Shown: in pieces, positions 26,075-36,300 of the stretch
Layout of the letters: each line of letters opens with the position of its first letter
How positions within the stretch are numbered: the first letter of the stretch is position 1
Notes under the pieces: model-generated
Database searches by the model: none
Told to the model about the DNA's origin: nothing
Seen by the model: the letters and a program-made list of their open reading frames with translations, nothing else
Translations under genes and position numbers: made by a program
Assembly: GCA_003249955.1 (NCBI GenBank)
Contig: QKHS01000012.1
Span: 62,001-126,000, forward strand
Length of the DNA: 64,000 nucleotides
Source of the DNA: Bacteroidales bacterium
GTDB taxonomy: Bacteria > Bacteroidota > Bacteroidia > Bacteroidales > ML635J-15
Reading direction: 5' to 3'

Positions 26075-27163
26075 ATGTTTAACGAATACGAACCGATAAA
26101 TAAAAAGATTTTTCAGATTATAGATAATGACGGCAAAGTAATTAATAAAAAGTACATGCCCGAAATAGAAGACACAGAAATTGTTGAAGCATATAAATCC
26201 ATGTTGTTTGCCAGAACTGCCGATATGATGATAGTTTCATATCAGAGGCAGGGGCGTATTTTCACTTATCCGCCGAATTACGGACAGGAAGCAATTTCGG
26301 GAGCAGTTGCCCGCTTGATGCGAAAAGAAGACTGGTTGGTTCCGGCGTTTCGTGAGATGGGTGCTTATCTGGCAAAAGGAGCGAGTCTTAAAGAAATATT
26401 TCTTTATTTTATGGGATACGAAGACGGCCAGAATTTTGAAAATGCAAAAAACTTTCTTCCTTATTCTGTGCCTATTGCATCACAGTTAATACATGCTGCC
26501 GGAATAGGTTATGCAATCAATTACCGCAAAACAGATCAGATTGTTTTTACTTTCGTGGGTGACGGAGGAACTTCAGAAGGAGACTTTCATGAAGCTTTAA
26601 ACTTTGCGGGGGTATGGAAAGCACCTGTAATTTTCATAGTTCAGAATAACCAATACGGGATTTCTACTCCGTTTAAAGTACAGACAGCTTCGGAAGGGAT
26701 TGCGGTAAAATCTTATGCCTATGGTATAAAAGGCATTCAGGTGGACGGAAATGATTTCTTTGCAATGTATAAAGCAGTGAAAGAATCTGTTGATTATGCC
26801 AAAGCCGGTAATGGCCCGGTTCTGATTGAAGCTGTGACCTATCGTAAAGGTGCGCATACCACATCTGATGATCCGACAAAATACAGATCAAAAGAAGAAG
26901 AAGATTCGTGGGATGCAAAAGATCCGCTTAAGAGGCTTAAAGCATATCTGGTTTCAAAAAAACTGTTTGACCCTGAAGAGGAGGAAAATCTTGTTGAGGA
27001 ATACAAAAAAGAAATTGACAGACAGTTTGTTGAGGCTGAAAATTACGGCCCGGTTCCGCTTGAAGATGTTTTTAAATACAACTATGCCGATATGCCCGCC
27101 GACCTTAAAGAGCAAATGGTAGAACATGAAAAGTTCTTAAAGTGGAAGGAAGCCCGTAGTTGA
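26075..27163 (+). CDS. pdhA: Pyruvate dehydrogenase E1 alpha subunit
   Basis: The 362-residue cytosolic subunit has the thiamine-diphosphate motif GDGGTSEGDF...NN (162-192). It decarboxylates pyruvate with the beta subunit and passes the acetyl group to lipoyl-E2. GDGGTSEGDFHEALNFAG with KAPVIFIVQNN is closest in style to Gram-positive PDH E1alpha rather than to branched-chain enzymes, but other 2-oxo acids cannot be excluded. It is first in an operon with E1beta (60 bases on), E2 (13 bases on) and E3. No clear TAnnTTTG is seen upstream. Confidence 0.9.
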   Translation: MFNEYEPINKKIFQIIDNDGKVINKKYMPEIEDTEIVEAYKSMLFARTADMMIVSYQRQGRIFTYPPNYGQEAISGAVARLMRKEDWLVPAFREMGAYLAKGASLKEIFLYFMGYEDGQNFENAKNFLPYSVPIASQLIHAAGIGYAINYRKTDQIVFTFVGDGGTSEGDFHEALNFAGVWKAPVIFIVQNNQYGISTPFKVQTASEGIAVKSYAYGIKGIQVDGNDFFAMYKAVKESVDYAKAGNGPVLIEAVTYRKGAHTTSDDPTKYRSKEEEDSWDAKDPLKRLKAYLVSKKLFDPEEEENLVEEYKKEIDRQFVEAENYGPVPLEDVFKYNYADMPADLKEQMVEHEKFLKWKEARS

Positions 27164-27223
27164 GAATAATTAAAATGATTTTTAAAAGCACTCGGTAATC
27201 TGAGTACTAAAAAAAGATATAAG

Positions 27224-28204
27224 ATGAAAAAGATAATGAACATGGTAAACGCAATTAACGATGCGTTAGATATAAAGCTGGCTGAAGATGACAGAATAAT
27301 AGTCTATGGCGAAGATGTAGGTGTAGAGGGAGGCGTGTTTCGTGTAACAGAAGGCCTTCAGGCAAAATACGGTGTAGAACGTGTATTCGATTCTCCTTTG
27401 GCAGAGTCAGGAATTGCTGGTACCGCCGTTGGAATGTCGGTAGCAGGATTAAAACCTGTAATTGAAATGCAATTTTCAGGATTTGCAAATCCTGCATTTA
27501 ATCAGGTTGTAAGTCATGTTTCCAGGATGCGTAACCGTAGCCGCGGGAAATACACTTCTGATATGGTTATCCGTATGCCTTACGGAGGCGGAATAAATGC
27601 ACTGGAGCACCACTCAGAAAGTCTCGAAGCTATCTGGGCACATATTCCCGGATTAAAAGTTGTAATCCCGTCAACACCTCATGATGCCAAAGGTTTGATG
27701 ATTGCAGCACTGGAATCTCCTGATCCTGTGTGGTTTATGGAACCTAAAAGAATTTACCGGGCTATTAAACAGGAAGTCGAATCCGGGAAATTTTCTATTC
27801 CTATAGGTAAAGCAAAGGTCGTTCAGAGTGGTACTGATGTGACAGTTGTCGCATACGGAGCAATGGTTCGTGAAGTCCAGAAAGCCTCGGTTTTAGCAAA
27901 AAAAGAAGGAATCTCAGTAGAAATTATTGACTTAAGAACCATTTATCCTGTTGACAGGGAGACTATTGCAGAGTCTGTGAAAAAAACAGGAAGGATAATT
28001 ACGGTTCACGAAGCGATAAAAACTTTTGGAGTTGCAGCCGAGATTTCTTCAATTGCAATGGAAGAAGCATTTCTTCATCTTGAAGCACCGCCAAAACGTG
28101 TAACAGGCTTTGACGTAATAGTCCCGTTGCCCAAAGGAGAAAATCATTTTATAATTAGTCCCGAAAAGATTTTTTATGAGATTTTAAGAACAGTTAAATA
28201 CTAA
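27224..28204 (+). CDS. pdhB: Pyruvate dehydrogenase E1 beta subunit
   Basis: The 326-residue partner of E1alpha carries the family landmarks MVNAINDALD, YGEDVGVEGGVFRVT, FDSPLAESGIAG and MRNRSRGKYTSDMVIRMPYGGG, and the C-terminal transketolase domain with IDLRTIYPVD. It helps form the thiamine-diphosphate site and binds E2. Length is normal. Confidence 0.92.
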   Translation: MKKIMNMVNAINDALDIKLAEDDRIIVYGEDVGVEGGVFRVTEGLQAKYGVERVFDSPLAESGIAGTAVGMSVAGLKPVIEMQFSGFANPAFNQVVSHVSRMRNRSRGKYTSDMVIRMPYGGGINALEHHSESLEAIWAHIPGLKVVIPSTPHDAKGLMIAALESPDPVWFMEPKRIYRAIKQEVESGKFSIPIGKAKVVQSGTDVTVVAYGAMVREVQKASVLAKKEGISVEIIDLRTIYPVDRETIAESVKKTGRIITVHEAIKTFGVAAEISSIAMEEAFLHLEAPPKRVTGFDVIVPLPKGENHFIISPEKIFYEILRTVKY

Positions 28205-28217
28205 AACACACAACGAA

Positions 28218-29507
28218 ATGAGATATATATTTAATTTCCCTGATATTGGAGAAGGCCTTGATGAAGGCACAATACTGGAATGGTATGTTAAAAAAGGACA
28301 GACAGTAAAAGTCGGAGATGCCCTTGTTAAAATGGAAACTGATAAAGTAGTTGCAGATATTCCTTCGCCGCGTGAAGGCGTTATAGTTGCAGTTTACGGA
28401 AAAGTCGGAGAAACAATACACGTCGGAAATGCTTTGGCCGAAATAGAAATTGAAGGAGTGCACGGTGATGCAGCTCAGGAATTGGTGAAAGAAGCTGCAG
28501 CAACCGAAGCCGTTAAGGAAGAGGGAGCCGGTGTTGTGGGAACTTTGGAGATTGCAGGGAATAATGCATTTATGCCGGCAAGTGATGAAGGTACAATAGA
28601 AAATGATAAAACACAAGTTCCTGATCACAATGTAAAAGCTTTGGCGACTCCGGTATCCAGAGCAATTGCCAAAGAATTGGGTGTGGATATTAACCAGGTG
28701 TCAGGAACCGGACCAGGCGGGCGTGTTATGAAAGATGATATTATTAAATTCAAACAACAGCTATCTTATTCAGCACCGCTTGCTACGGCAAAATCTTCGG
28801 ATGATTCTGATTTAATCGAGGTGGAGAAACTGACCCAGATCCGTAAGACAATTGCAAAAAACATGATTCAGAGTAAGCACAATGCTGCTCATATGACTGT
28901 TTTTGATGATGTGGATGTTGCAGAACTTATCCGTTTAAGAAACAAATTCAAAGAAAGATATGTTTCAGAGGGAATAAAACTTAGTTACCTGCCATTCATT
29001 CTTAAAGCAACTGCAATAGCATTGAAAAAACATAAAATGCTGAATTCCGAAATGGATATGGAAAACGGTACGATGATTTATAAAAAGTATTACAATATAG
29101 GAATAGCTGTTGATACTGAAGACGGATTACTTGTTCCGGTTATTAAGAATGTAGATAAGAAATCAATTAAAGAACTGGCAAAAGAAATTGCTGAGATTTC
29201 GGAAAAGGCACGTACCCGCAGCATAAAACTTGAAGATATGAAGGACGGGACTTTTACAGTTACCAGTTTCGGATCTATTGGAGGTAAATATGCAGTACCG
29301 GTTATAAATTATCCTCAGGCAGGAATTCTGGGTATTGGCAGAATTTATGAAACTCCGGTAGTGAAAAACGGACAGGTTGCTGTTGGCAGTGTTTTACCTC
29401 TTTCATTATCTGTTGACCACAGAATTGTTGACGGAGGTGAAGTGAGCAGGTTTTTAAACGATATAATTGCTTATCTCAGTGAACCGGTAATGATGGTAAT
29501 GGAGTGA
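28218..29507 (+). CDS. pdhC: Dihydrolipoamide acetyltransferase (E2)
   Basis: The 429-residue E2 core has one lipoyl domain (residues 1-80) with target lysine K43 in METDKVVADIP. An acidic linker follows, then a peripheral-subunit-binding domain (about 140-178, ATPVSRAIAKELGVDINQV), then the acyltransferase domain (about 200-429) ending with active-site H401 and D405 (DHRIVDGG). It takes the acetyl group from E1, passes it to CoA and holds E1 and E3 in the complex. It needs lipoate on K43, which the lipoate-ligase-like gene at 32752 could supply. Confidence 0.93.
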   Translation: MRYIFNFPDIGEGLDEGTILEWYVKKGQTVKVGDALVKMETDKVVADIPSPREGVIVAVYGKVGETIHVGNALAEIEIEGVHGDAAQELVKEAAATEAVKEEGAGVVGTLEIAGNNAFMPASDEGTIENDKTQVPDHNVKALATPVSRAIAKELGVDINQVSGTGPGGRVMKDDIIKFKQQLSYSAPLATAKSSDDSDLIEVEKLTQIRKTIAKNMIQSKHNAAHMTVFDDVDVAELIRLRNKFKERYVSEGIKLSYLPFILKATAIALKKHKMLNSEMDMENGTMIYKKYYNIGIAVDTEDGLLVPVIKNVDKKSIKELAKEIAEISEKARTRSIKLEDMKDGTFTVTSFGSIGGKYAVPVINYPQAGILGIGRIYETPVVKNGQVAVGSVLPLSLSVDHRIVDGGEVSRFLNDIIAYLSEPVMMVME

Positions 29508-29683
29508 AAAAGATAAATAACAGAGCCTTCTGTTCAGCTAATTCGCAGGTCTCCTGTTGACTGAGCCTGTTTAAGTGATCTGAAGGCAACAAATAAAAAA
29601 CAATAAAACAAATAACAAAACACAATGCAGAATCAAAAAGTTGAAATCTGTATTTTGTAATCAGAAGCTTAAAAACAAAACAT

Positions 29684-30976
29684 ATGGACTACGATTTAAT
29701 AATAACAGGAGCCGGGCCTGCAGGTTATGTGTCTGCAATAAGAGCCGGACAGTTGGGGCTTAAAACCCTTATTGTTGAAAAAGAAAAAGTTGGAGGAATG
29801 TGCCTTAACTGGGGGTGTATCCCTTCAAAATCTTTAATTGAAAGTGCTAAACTCTTTGTGAAAGCCGGAGACTTAAAGCGTTACGGTATTGACGGGGTTG
29901 ATAAAAAGGCTCTGAGCTTTAACTGGCAGAATGCGGTCTCTAAAGCAATGGGAGTGACTGTTAAGCTTTCTAAGGGAGTTGAGTTTTTGCTTAATAAAAA
30001 CGGCGTGGAAACTATAACCGGGGAAGCTGTAATAACATCTGAAAATTCGATAACAGTAAATAACCGTAATATCTCTGCAAAGAATATTATTATTGCAACA
30101 GGTTCTTATCCTGCTCCCGGAAATGAAAACGAGATAAGCATAAGGGATTTTTACAAGCTTGAAACAATGCCTGAGAACATTGTATTTTATGGTAATGGCC
30201 CTGTTGCCGTTGAATTGGCACAAATGTCTTCTATGGCAGGGGCAAAGGTGCAGATTTTTACCGGTACCGATAAAATGATTCCCGGAGTAGATGACTATAT
30301 AAACGATTTTGTTTCTAAAAAACTGAAAAAAGATAAAATCGCTGTTATAAATGATGAATCTTTAATTCCTGAAAATGCAGTAAGAATTAATACAAGACTA
30401 AGAAAAGCTATTGTCCCGAAGTCGGAAATAAAAATTGAACTTGACGAAAATGGCTTTATCGCGACGGATGAAAAACTTCGAACAAATATTCCAGGAATAT
30501 ATGCAATAGGAGATGTTAACGGCAGGTCGGCTTATGCTCATGCAGGATCGGCTCAGGGATTGTTTGTAGTTAATTCTCTCAAAGGAGTAGATGCTGTTCT
30601 GGATTTAAGAAAATACCCGACAAATGTTTATATGTACCCGGAAATTGCACAGATAGGAATGTCGGAGCAGGAACTTATTGCTGATGGTTTTGATTATAAA
30701 GTAAGTAGCTTCCCGCTTAGTGCAAATGGTAAAGCATTGATAAACGGAGATACTGAAGGTGAAGTAAGAATATTATCGGAAAAGAAATACGGAGAAGTTA
30801 TGGGAGTTCAGATTATTGCCGAAAATGCTACAGATATGATTGCCGAGGCATCCGCATATATGTCACTTGAAGCTACAATCTACGATGTGGCATCAACAAT
30901 TCATGCGCACCCTACCGTTTCCGAAATTTTTATGGAAGCAGGTTTCGAAGCTGTTGACAAGGCGATACATAAGTAA
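29684..30976 (+). CDS. lpdA: Dihydrolipoyl dehydrogenase (E3), shortened NAD domain
   Basis: The 430-residue flavoprotein has the FAD fold (ITGAGPAGYVSA, 7-18), the redox disulfide C40/C45 (GGMCLNWGCIP) and the catalytic pair H409/E414 (HAHPTVSEIF). The FAD loop IPGIYAIGDVNG is also present. The NAD domain is atypical: YGNGPVAVELA replaces GxGxxGxE, and the strand-loop region after it is about 30-40 residues shorter than in E. coli-type enzymes (about 470 residues). This may change NAD binding. The last codons and the stop lie in a strong hairpin. Confidence 0.85.
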   Translation: MDYDLIITGAGPAGYVSAIRAGQLGLKTLIVEKEKVGGMCLNWGCIPSKSLIESAKLFVKAGDLKRYGIDGVDKKALSFNWQNAVSKAMGVTVKLSKGVEFLLNKNGVETITGEAVITSENSITVNNRNISAKNIIIATGSYPAPGNENEISIRDFYKLETMPENIVFYGNGPVAVELAQMSSMAGAKVQIFTGTDKMIPGVDDYINDFVSKKLKKDKIAVINDESLIPENAVRINTRLRKAIVPKSEIKIELDENGFIATDEKLRTNIPGIYAIGDVNGRSAYAHAGSAQGLFVVNSLKGVDAVLDLRKYPTNVYMYPEIAQIGMSEQELIADGFDYKVSSFPLSANGKALINGDTEGEVRILSEKKYGEVMGVQIIAENATDMIAEASAYMSLEATIYDVASTIHAHPTVSEIFMEAGFEAVDKAIHK

Positions 30977-31006
30977 GTCAAATTCACGAATTTGACTTAC
31001 TTATGT
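30967..31006 (+). terminator. Strong hairpin spanning the E3 stop codon
   Basis: A perfect 19-bp stem (30967-30985 with 30988-31006, core TAAGTCAAATTC/GAATTTGACTTA) has a 2-base loop and begins inside the last codons of the E3 gene. It has no T-tract, so it is not a standard terminator; it may cap the mRNA 3' end. The following stretch to 31198 shows nothing else. Confidence 0.55.
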
Positions 31007-31198
31007 CACCAGAATTGAAAAGAAACCCAAACTGAAGTTTTGCCCGGCATTATGGTAGAAGAATCAGTATCACCAAGGTTAGATTTATTTTTTTTGTCGG
31101 AAAGTCGGGGCGAAGAAAGCTTTTTGTGTTAAATTATGATTCCCCGAAAATTGTTTAGTTCTAAATCTGATTTGGCTTTTTTTTGTAAAAGATTTCCG

Positions 31199-31243
31199 AT
31201 TTTGCACAGATAATCGAAATAAAATCGATTATCTGTGCAAAAT
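31199..31243 (+). promoter_or_regulatory. Inverted-repeat operator upstream of the AbiE pair
   Basis: A perfect 19-bp inverted repeat (31199-31217 and 31225-31243, core TGCACAGATAATCGA) with a 7-base spacer overlaps the region just before the -7 box at 31248. AbiEi-type antitoxins are known to repress their own promoter by binding inverted repeats, so this is a likely operator. Confidence 0.65.
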
Positions 31244-31247
31244 TGTT

Positions 31248-31255
31248 TATTTTTG
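31248..31255 (+). promoter_or_regulatory. -7 element of the AbiE pair
   Basis: TATTTTTG fits TAnnTTTG and lies 22 bases before the ATG at 31278, directly after the inverted repeat. Confidence 0.6.
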
Positions 31256-31277
31256 TATTGTAGAAAACAAATATGGA

Positions 31278-31910
31278 ATGGAGCAATTAAGAAATTTTGG
31301 AATAGTTCCTTTTTCCAGAGGAGCATTAACGTCATTGTTACAGGCTTATAACTCGCCCAACGATAAAATATCATCTCTGATTGCCAATGGGGATATTATA
31401 CCGTTAAAAAAAGGATTGTATGTGGTTTCGGAACGTTACCGATCTGAAAAATTAATTATGGAAGTACTGGCAAATCAGATTTACGGTCCTTCTTATGTGT
31501 CTTTGGACTCTGCGTTATCTTATTATGGAATTATTCCCGAGAAAGTAAATGTTGTGACTTCTGTAACAGTCAAGAGATCCAGAAAATTTGAAAATCAAAC
31601 AGGAAATTTTACATATTTTTCTGCTTCAAAAAATTATATTGGTATTGGAGTAGTTTCAGAAAGTTCTGATGGTGTTCATAGTTTTTTAATAGCATCTCCC
31701 GAAAAAGCATTATGTGATAAAATAATTTTTACCCGGAATCTCAGATTAGCTTCGGTAAAGTCGGTCGCTGAGTTTTTAAATGATGATTTACGCGCGGACT
31801 TTTCTGAAACAGGCGTATTTGATTTTTCAGTAATAGAACGTTGTATTGAACTCGGTATCAAAAAGAGAGAACTGTCATTATTGTTAAAGTATTTGATAAA
31901 GAATTATTGA
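31278..31910 (+). CDS. AbiEi-like antitoxin and autoregulator
   Basis: The 210-residue protein has an N-terminal winged-helix-like region (residues 10-55, FSRGALTSLLQ, then LIANGDIIPLKKGLYVV). This is followed by the AbiEi antitoxin domain (YVSLDSALSYYGIIPEKVN, then VTSVTVKRSRKF and IASPEKALCDKI). AbiEi proteins neutralise AbiEii nucleotidyltransferases and repress their own operon. The 3' end lies 2 bases before the partner's ATG. A perfect palindrome lies at its promoter. Confidence 0.85.
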   Translation: MEQLRNFGIVPFSRGALTSLLQAYNSPNDKISSLIANGDIIPLKKGLYVVSERYRSEKLIMEVLANQIYGPSYVSLDSALSYYGIIPEKVNVVTSVTVKRSRKFENQTGNFTYFSASKNYIGIGVVSESSDGVHSFLIASPEKALCDKIIFTRNLRLASVKSVAEFLNDDLRADFSETGVFDFSVIERCIELGIKKRELSLLLKYLIKNY

Positions 31911-31912
31911 TT

Positions 31913-32743
31913 ATGGAAGTATTAGATAAAATGTTGTCTAAATATAAGATAGATACTGCAACCGATGTGCTAAATGCAAACAGGGAAGTTATGCAGGAAA
32001 TAGCATTGGCAGGTCTTTACAGAGGAGGCTTTTTTAACAAGGCATCTTTTTATGGCGGAACTTGTCTGAGGATTTTTTATGGGCTGGACAGATTTTCAGA
32101 AGATCTTGATTTTTCATTATTGAAGAAAGACGAAGACTTTAAACTTGAACCGTATTTTAATGCCGTTAAAACAGAATTTGCATTGCTTGGTATTGACGTT
32201 GAAATAAGCGGGAAACAAAAGAAAATCAGCACTAATATTGAATCAGCATTTTTAAAACCGACAAGTCCGGTTTATACTCTAAACATTCAAAGCCAGAAAA
32301 ATATTAAAATTAAATTTGAGGTAGATACCAATCCTCCGTTAGGATTTAATGTGGAAAATAAACTTTTGTTGCAACCATTTTCGTTTTATGTCAACTGTTT
32401 TACATTGCCCGACTTATTTGCCGGAAAAATGCATGCATTGCTTTTCCGTTCATGGAAAACAAGAATAAAAGGGCGTGATTGGTATGATTTTGAATGGTAT
32501 GTACGCAATAATTCAAATCTTAATTTATCACATTTTGCAGAAAGGGCTTTTCAATCACAACATTTACCGGATAATAATATTGAGAAAGATGAATTTATAA
32601 AAATACTTAAAGAAAAAATAGAATCAGTAGATTTTAAAAACGCGGCTGCTGAAGTTTCAGTATTTATAAAAGATCAATCTGCTCTCGAAATCTGGTCAAA
32701 AGATTATTTTTTACAATTGGCCGATATGATAAATTTCAAATAA
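31913..32743 (+). CDS. AbiEii-like nucleotidyltransferase toxin
   Basis: The start was taken at the ATG at 31913 (276 residues), 2 bases after the antitoxin stop; an upstream in-frame TTG at 31907 is less likely. The nucleotidyltransferase motif is FYGGTCLRI followed by RFSEDLDFS, with GG at 48-49 and the catalytic D64 and D66. A later KMHALLFRSWKTRIKGRDWYDF segment matches the AbiEii/AbiGii family. These toxins transfer nucleotides to tRNA or similar targets and cause growth arrest or abortive infection. The gene is wedged between E3 and the lipoate-ligase-like gene. Confidence 0.87.
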   Translation: MEVLDKMLSKYKIDTATDVLNANREVMQEIALAGLYRGGFFNKASFYGGTCLRIFYGLDRFSEDLDFSLLKKDEDFKLEPYFNAVKTEFALLGIDVEISGKQKKISTNIESAFLKPTSPVYTLNIQSQKNIKIKFEVDTNPPLGFNVENKLLLQPFSFYVNCFTLPDLFAGKMHALLFRSWKTRIKGRDWYDFEWYVRNNSNLNLSHFAERAFQSQHLPDNNIEKDEFIKILKEKIESVDFKNAAAEVSVFIKDQSALEIWSKDYFLQLADMINFK

Positions 32744-32751
32744 ATTATTAG

Positions 32752-33348
32752 ATGCTGACACTACATCCATATAAAATTCCTGATCAGTCACTGTTTGGAC
32801 AACAAATTTCAGACACACTTGTTTGGATCCCTGACCAAACTTATATTGTTCTCGGTCAAAGAGATAGTATAGAATCTGCTGTTGAAGAAGATGCTGCAAT
32901 CCGGGAAAATGCGATAGTAATGAAACGACCCAGCGGAGGACATTCTGTTGTGCTAACACCTGCAACAGCAGTAGTCTCAATGATTTCATATTCACATTCG
33001 CTTACAGCAATAAAATCATTTTTTTATGACTGTAATATGAAAATAATAAGAGCACTGGAGGCTCAGGGAGTGAAAAATTTAAGTATTCAGGGGATTTCGG
33101 ATATTGTTCTGAACAACAGAAAAATAGTTGGTTCTTCAATGTATAAAGGCAAAGATTTTTTGTTTTTTCACGCTGTTATTAATATTTCAGAGAGGCCGGA
33201 TTATATTTCTCAATTTCTTAAACATCCTGTAACAGAACCGGAATACCGGCAAAAAAGGAAACATAATGAATTTATTACTTCAATAAAAGAGCAAGGTTAC
33301 GATGTTATAATAGCAGATTTTACCGCTCGTCTGATGTCAGATTTATAA
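32752..33348 (+). CDS. Lipoate-protein ligase-like protein (short form)
   Basis: The 198-residue protein has the BirA/LplA-type fold motifs: RPSGGHSVV (59-67) and the lysine region NNRKIVGSSMY with K123. The family attaches lipoate or octanoate to E2 lysines. At 198 residues it is much shorter than two-domain LplA (about 337), lacking the C-terminal accessory domain, so it may need a partner or work as an amidotransferase. It lies 8 bases after the toxin gene and in the same direction as the PDH operon. Its 3' end overlaps the convergent UvrA-like gene by 29 bases. Confidence 0.75.
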   Translation: MLTLHPYKIPDQSLFGQQISDTLVWIPDQTYIVLGQRDSIESAVEEDAAIRENAIVMKRPSGGHSVVLTPATAVVSMISYSHSLTAIKSFFYDCNMKIIRALEAQGVKNLSIQGISDIVLNNRKIVGSSMYKGKDFLFFHAVINISERPDYISQFLKHPVTEPEYRQKRKHNEFITSIKEQGYDVIIADFTARLMSDL

Positions 33349-36300
33349 TTTCAGCGGCGGCATTTATTATCATCTCATCGTGACTGGCGCAAATAATTGT
33401 GTTCCCTTGTTTCAGTAACCGGTCAAACATTTGCAGGAGTTTTTGAGTGTCTTCAGGATGTAAGCCCCCGGTTGGTTCGTCAGCCAGAATTAACGATTCT
33501 CCTTTTACCTGACTGATACCTGCGACTAATTTAAGTCTTTGCAATTCCCCGGTTGAAAGTGTGTTTAAATTTTGTCCGGTACTGATATATCCGATGCCTG
33601 CTTCTGAACACAGAGATACTGTGTTTTTGATTTTTTCAGGAATATCTTTAACCGGAAAATTATTTAGCCATATTGCAAACTCATCAAAACTTAAGTTTAG
33701 AACTTCGGCAATATTTAAACCGCAGACTGTTATTTTCAGAACTTCATCATTGTATCTGCTGCCGTTGCAGGATTCACAGGTTACTTCATAATCGCTCCAG
33801 TAATCCATCGAAGTTTTGTTAATTCCTGTTCCTTTACAATCAGGACATTGTCCGTGCGAAGTATGAAATGAAAAATGAGGTGATTTATAACCTGCTTTTT
33901 TGCTTTGTTCAGACTTAGCAAAAATATTACGGATAAAATCGAAAATATCAAGTCTGGTAGCAGGAATTGACAGGGAAGAGACATTGATTACTTCCTGTCC
34001 GGTGAAAATATGTTGTGATATATTTTTGTGAATTATCAGATCTTTACAATAAACAGGTTTCCCGGAATCTAAAGATGCATTGATAACATATTCAAGTAAA
34101 CTTGTCTTTCCGCTTCCGCTGTTTCCTGTAATTACAGTCAGAGCATTTTGCGGAAACCCGGCAGAAACATTTTTGAGATTATTTGCAAATGCTTCTTTAA
34201 CTGTAAGTAACGGGATTTGCTTGTCGGCTTTGTTCACTGCCGGATATTTTACGGCATTCAGACTTTGGATTATTTCTGCCGAAGACATAGTGCCGGTAAT
34301 CCTTCCTCCGTTTTTGCCGGCTTTTGGCCCCATTACAGTAACAGAATCTGTTATCTTTAAAATTTCACGGGAATGGTCGTTAAGCAAAATTGTATTACCG
34401 TTATTTTTTAAATCTTTTATAATTCCCGCAATTTTAACAGAATCCTGCGCGCTTAATCCAAAAGAAGGCTCATCAAGTACATACAGAATACCGGTCATAG
34501 GCGATTTTAACAAGCCTGCAAGTTGTAATCGCTGAAATTCTCCACCCGATAAAGTTCCGGTAATTCTGTCAGCAGATAAATATCCTATCCCTGATTTTAT
34601 CAGTGAATTTAAAATTTGCAGTATTTCTGGAATCAGTGTTTTCGCTTCTTCTTTAAAACTATTATTTGTAAAGCAGTTTACTGCCTCAAGTGCAGACATG
34701 TTTGATAATTCGCCTATATTTTTATTGTTTAGCCTGAACTTAAGATTATCGGGTTTTATTCTGTATGAGTTACAATTACTGCACTTGTCATTTTTCATTA
34801 TTGCCAGCATTGCATCACCACGATTATCGGTATGTTTGCGCAGGTATTCATCATTTATTAACCCGGCAAAACCTACCCATGCGGAATTTAGTTTATGAAC
34901 TCCTTCAACATTGCCACGCTTATAATTCCATTCTACATCGAATTTTTCGTCCCCACAACCATTAACTGCAATGTCTTTTGCTTCTTCAGAAAGTTCGTTC
35001 CACGGAATACTGAAATCAATATTTTTTATTCTCCCAACTGTCATCAGTGTTGCAACAAATCTGTCATCGGGAGAACCGTAAAACTTCCCGGTTTTTGTCC
35101 CGTCCATTGCTCCGGCAATAATTGGTTTTTCGGGATTAGTAACAAATTTATCTGAATCCGCTACTGTTATAAATCCTAATCCTTTGCAGACAGGGCATGC
35201 TCCGTCTTCGTGGTTGAATGAGAATGCTGTGGAAAGCATATTACAGTTTTTATTGTCCGCTGTCGAAATACGGCTGAACAAAAGGCGGTATAAGTCGTAA
35301 AGGCCGGTATATGTTCCTACTGTGGAACGAGGATTATGTCCGGCAGATTTTTTCTTTAGTGCAATTGCAGGCATTAATCCTGAGGCAGAATCAAAAACAG
35401 GATTTCCCTCTTTGCCTATAAACTGACGGATATAACCCGACATCCCGTCCATTTGCCTGCGTTTACATTCTGCAAAGACTGTGTCGAAAATCAAAGATGA
35501 CTTTCCGCTGCCAGAAACTCCGCATACTGCCGTTATTTTTTCAGGATCAAAACTGAAGTCAATATTTTTTAAATTATTGGTACTTACTCCCTTAAATATA
35601 ACAGGGGAATCTTTACTGATTTTTTCAGTATCGTCGGATTCAGATTCTGCTTTTTTATTGCAGGAAATAAAACTACGTAAAGCCATGGCGGTAGCAGAAT
35701 CATTAAAATTCAGAAATTCGCTTACGCTACCGTTGTAAATTAAGTTTCCGCCCGCTTTTCCGCTACCCGGGCCTAAATCTGTAATATAGCCGGCATTTAG
35801 TATGAACCGTGGTTCATGGGATGTGCATAAAATTGTATGACCTTTGCTGCACAGATTGTTAAGGGCTGAAATCAGAACTTCTGTATCTGCTGCATGCAAA
35901 CCAGTTGCAGGTTCGTCAAGAATGTATAAGCAATTTTTACCCGAAGTTTTAACTAATTCCGTGGCCAGTTTTACCCGTTGAGCTTCGCCGCCTGACAGTG
36001 TTGTGCTGCTCTGTCCGAGTTTTAAATAGCCCAGCCCCAGATTTTTAAGCCATTGTGTATAGTTGCATATTTTTTTTATTCCGGAGAAATGTTCGTGAGC
36101 GTCATCAACAGTAAGCTCCAGAATTTCGTAAATATTTTTGCCTTTATATTCTGCCTGTAAAGTATAATCGGTAAATCGCTTTCCGTTACATTTTTCGCAA
36201 ATAACTTCCACATTTCCAAGAAAATGCATCCCCACCTGAATATAACCTGCACCTGAACAGTCTTCGCAACGTCCGCCTTTAACCACAAACGAAAAATGGC

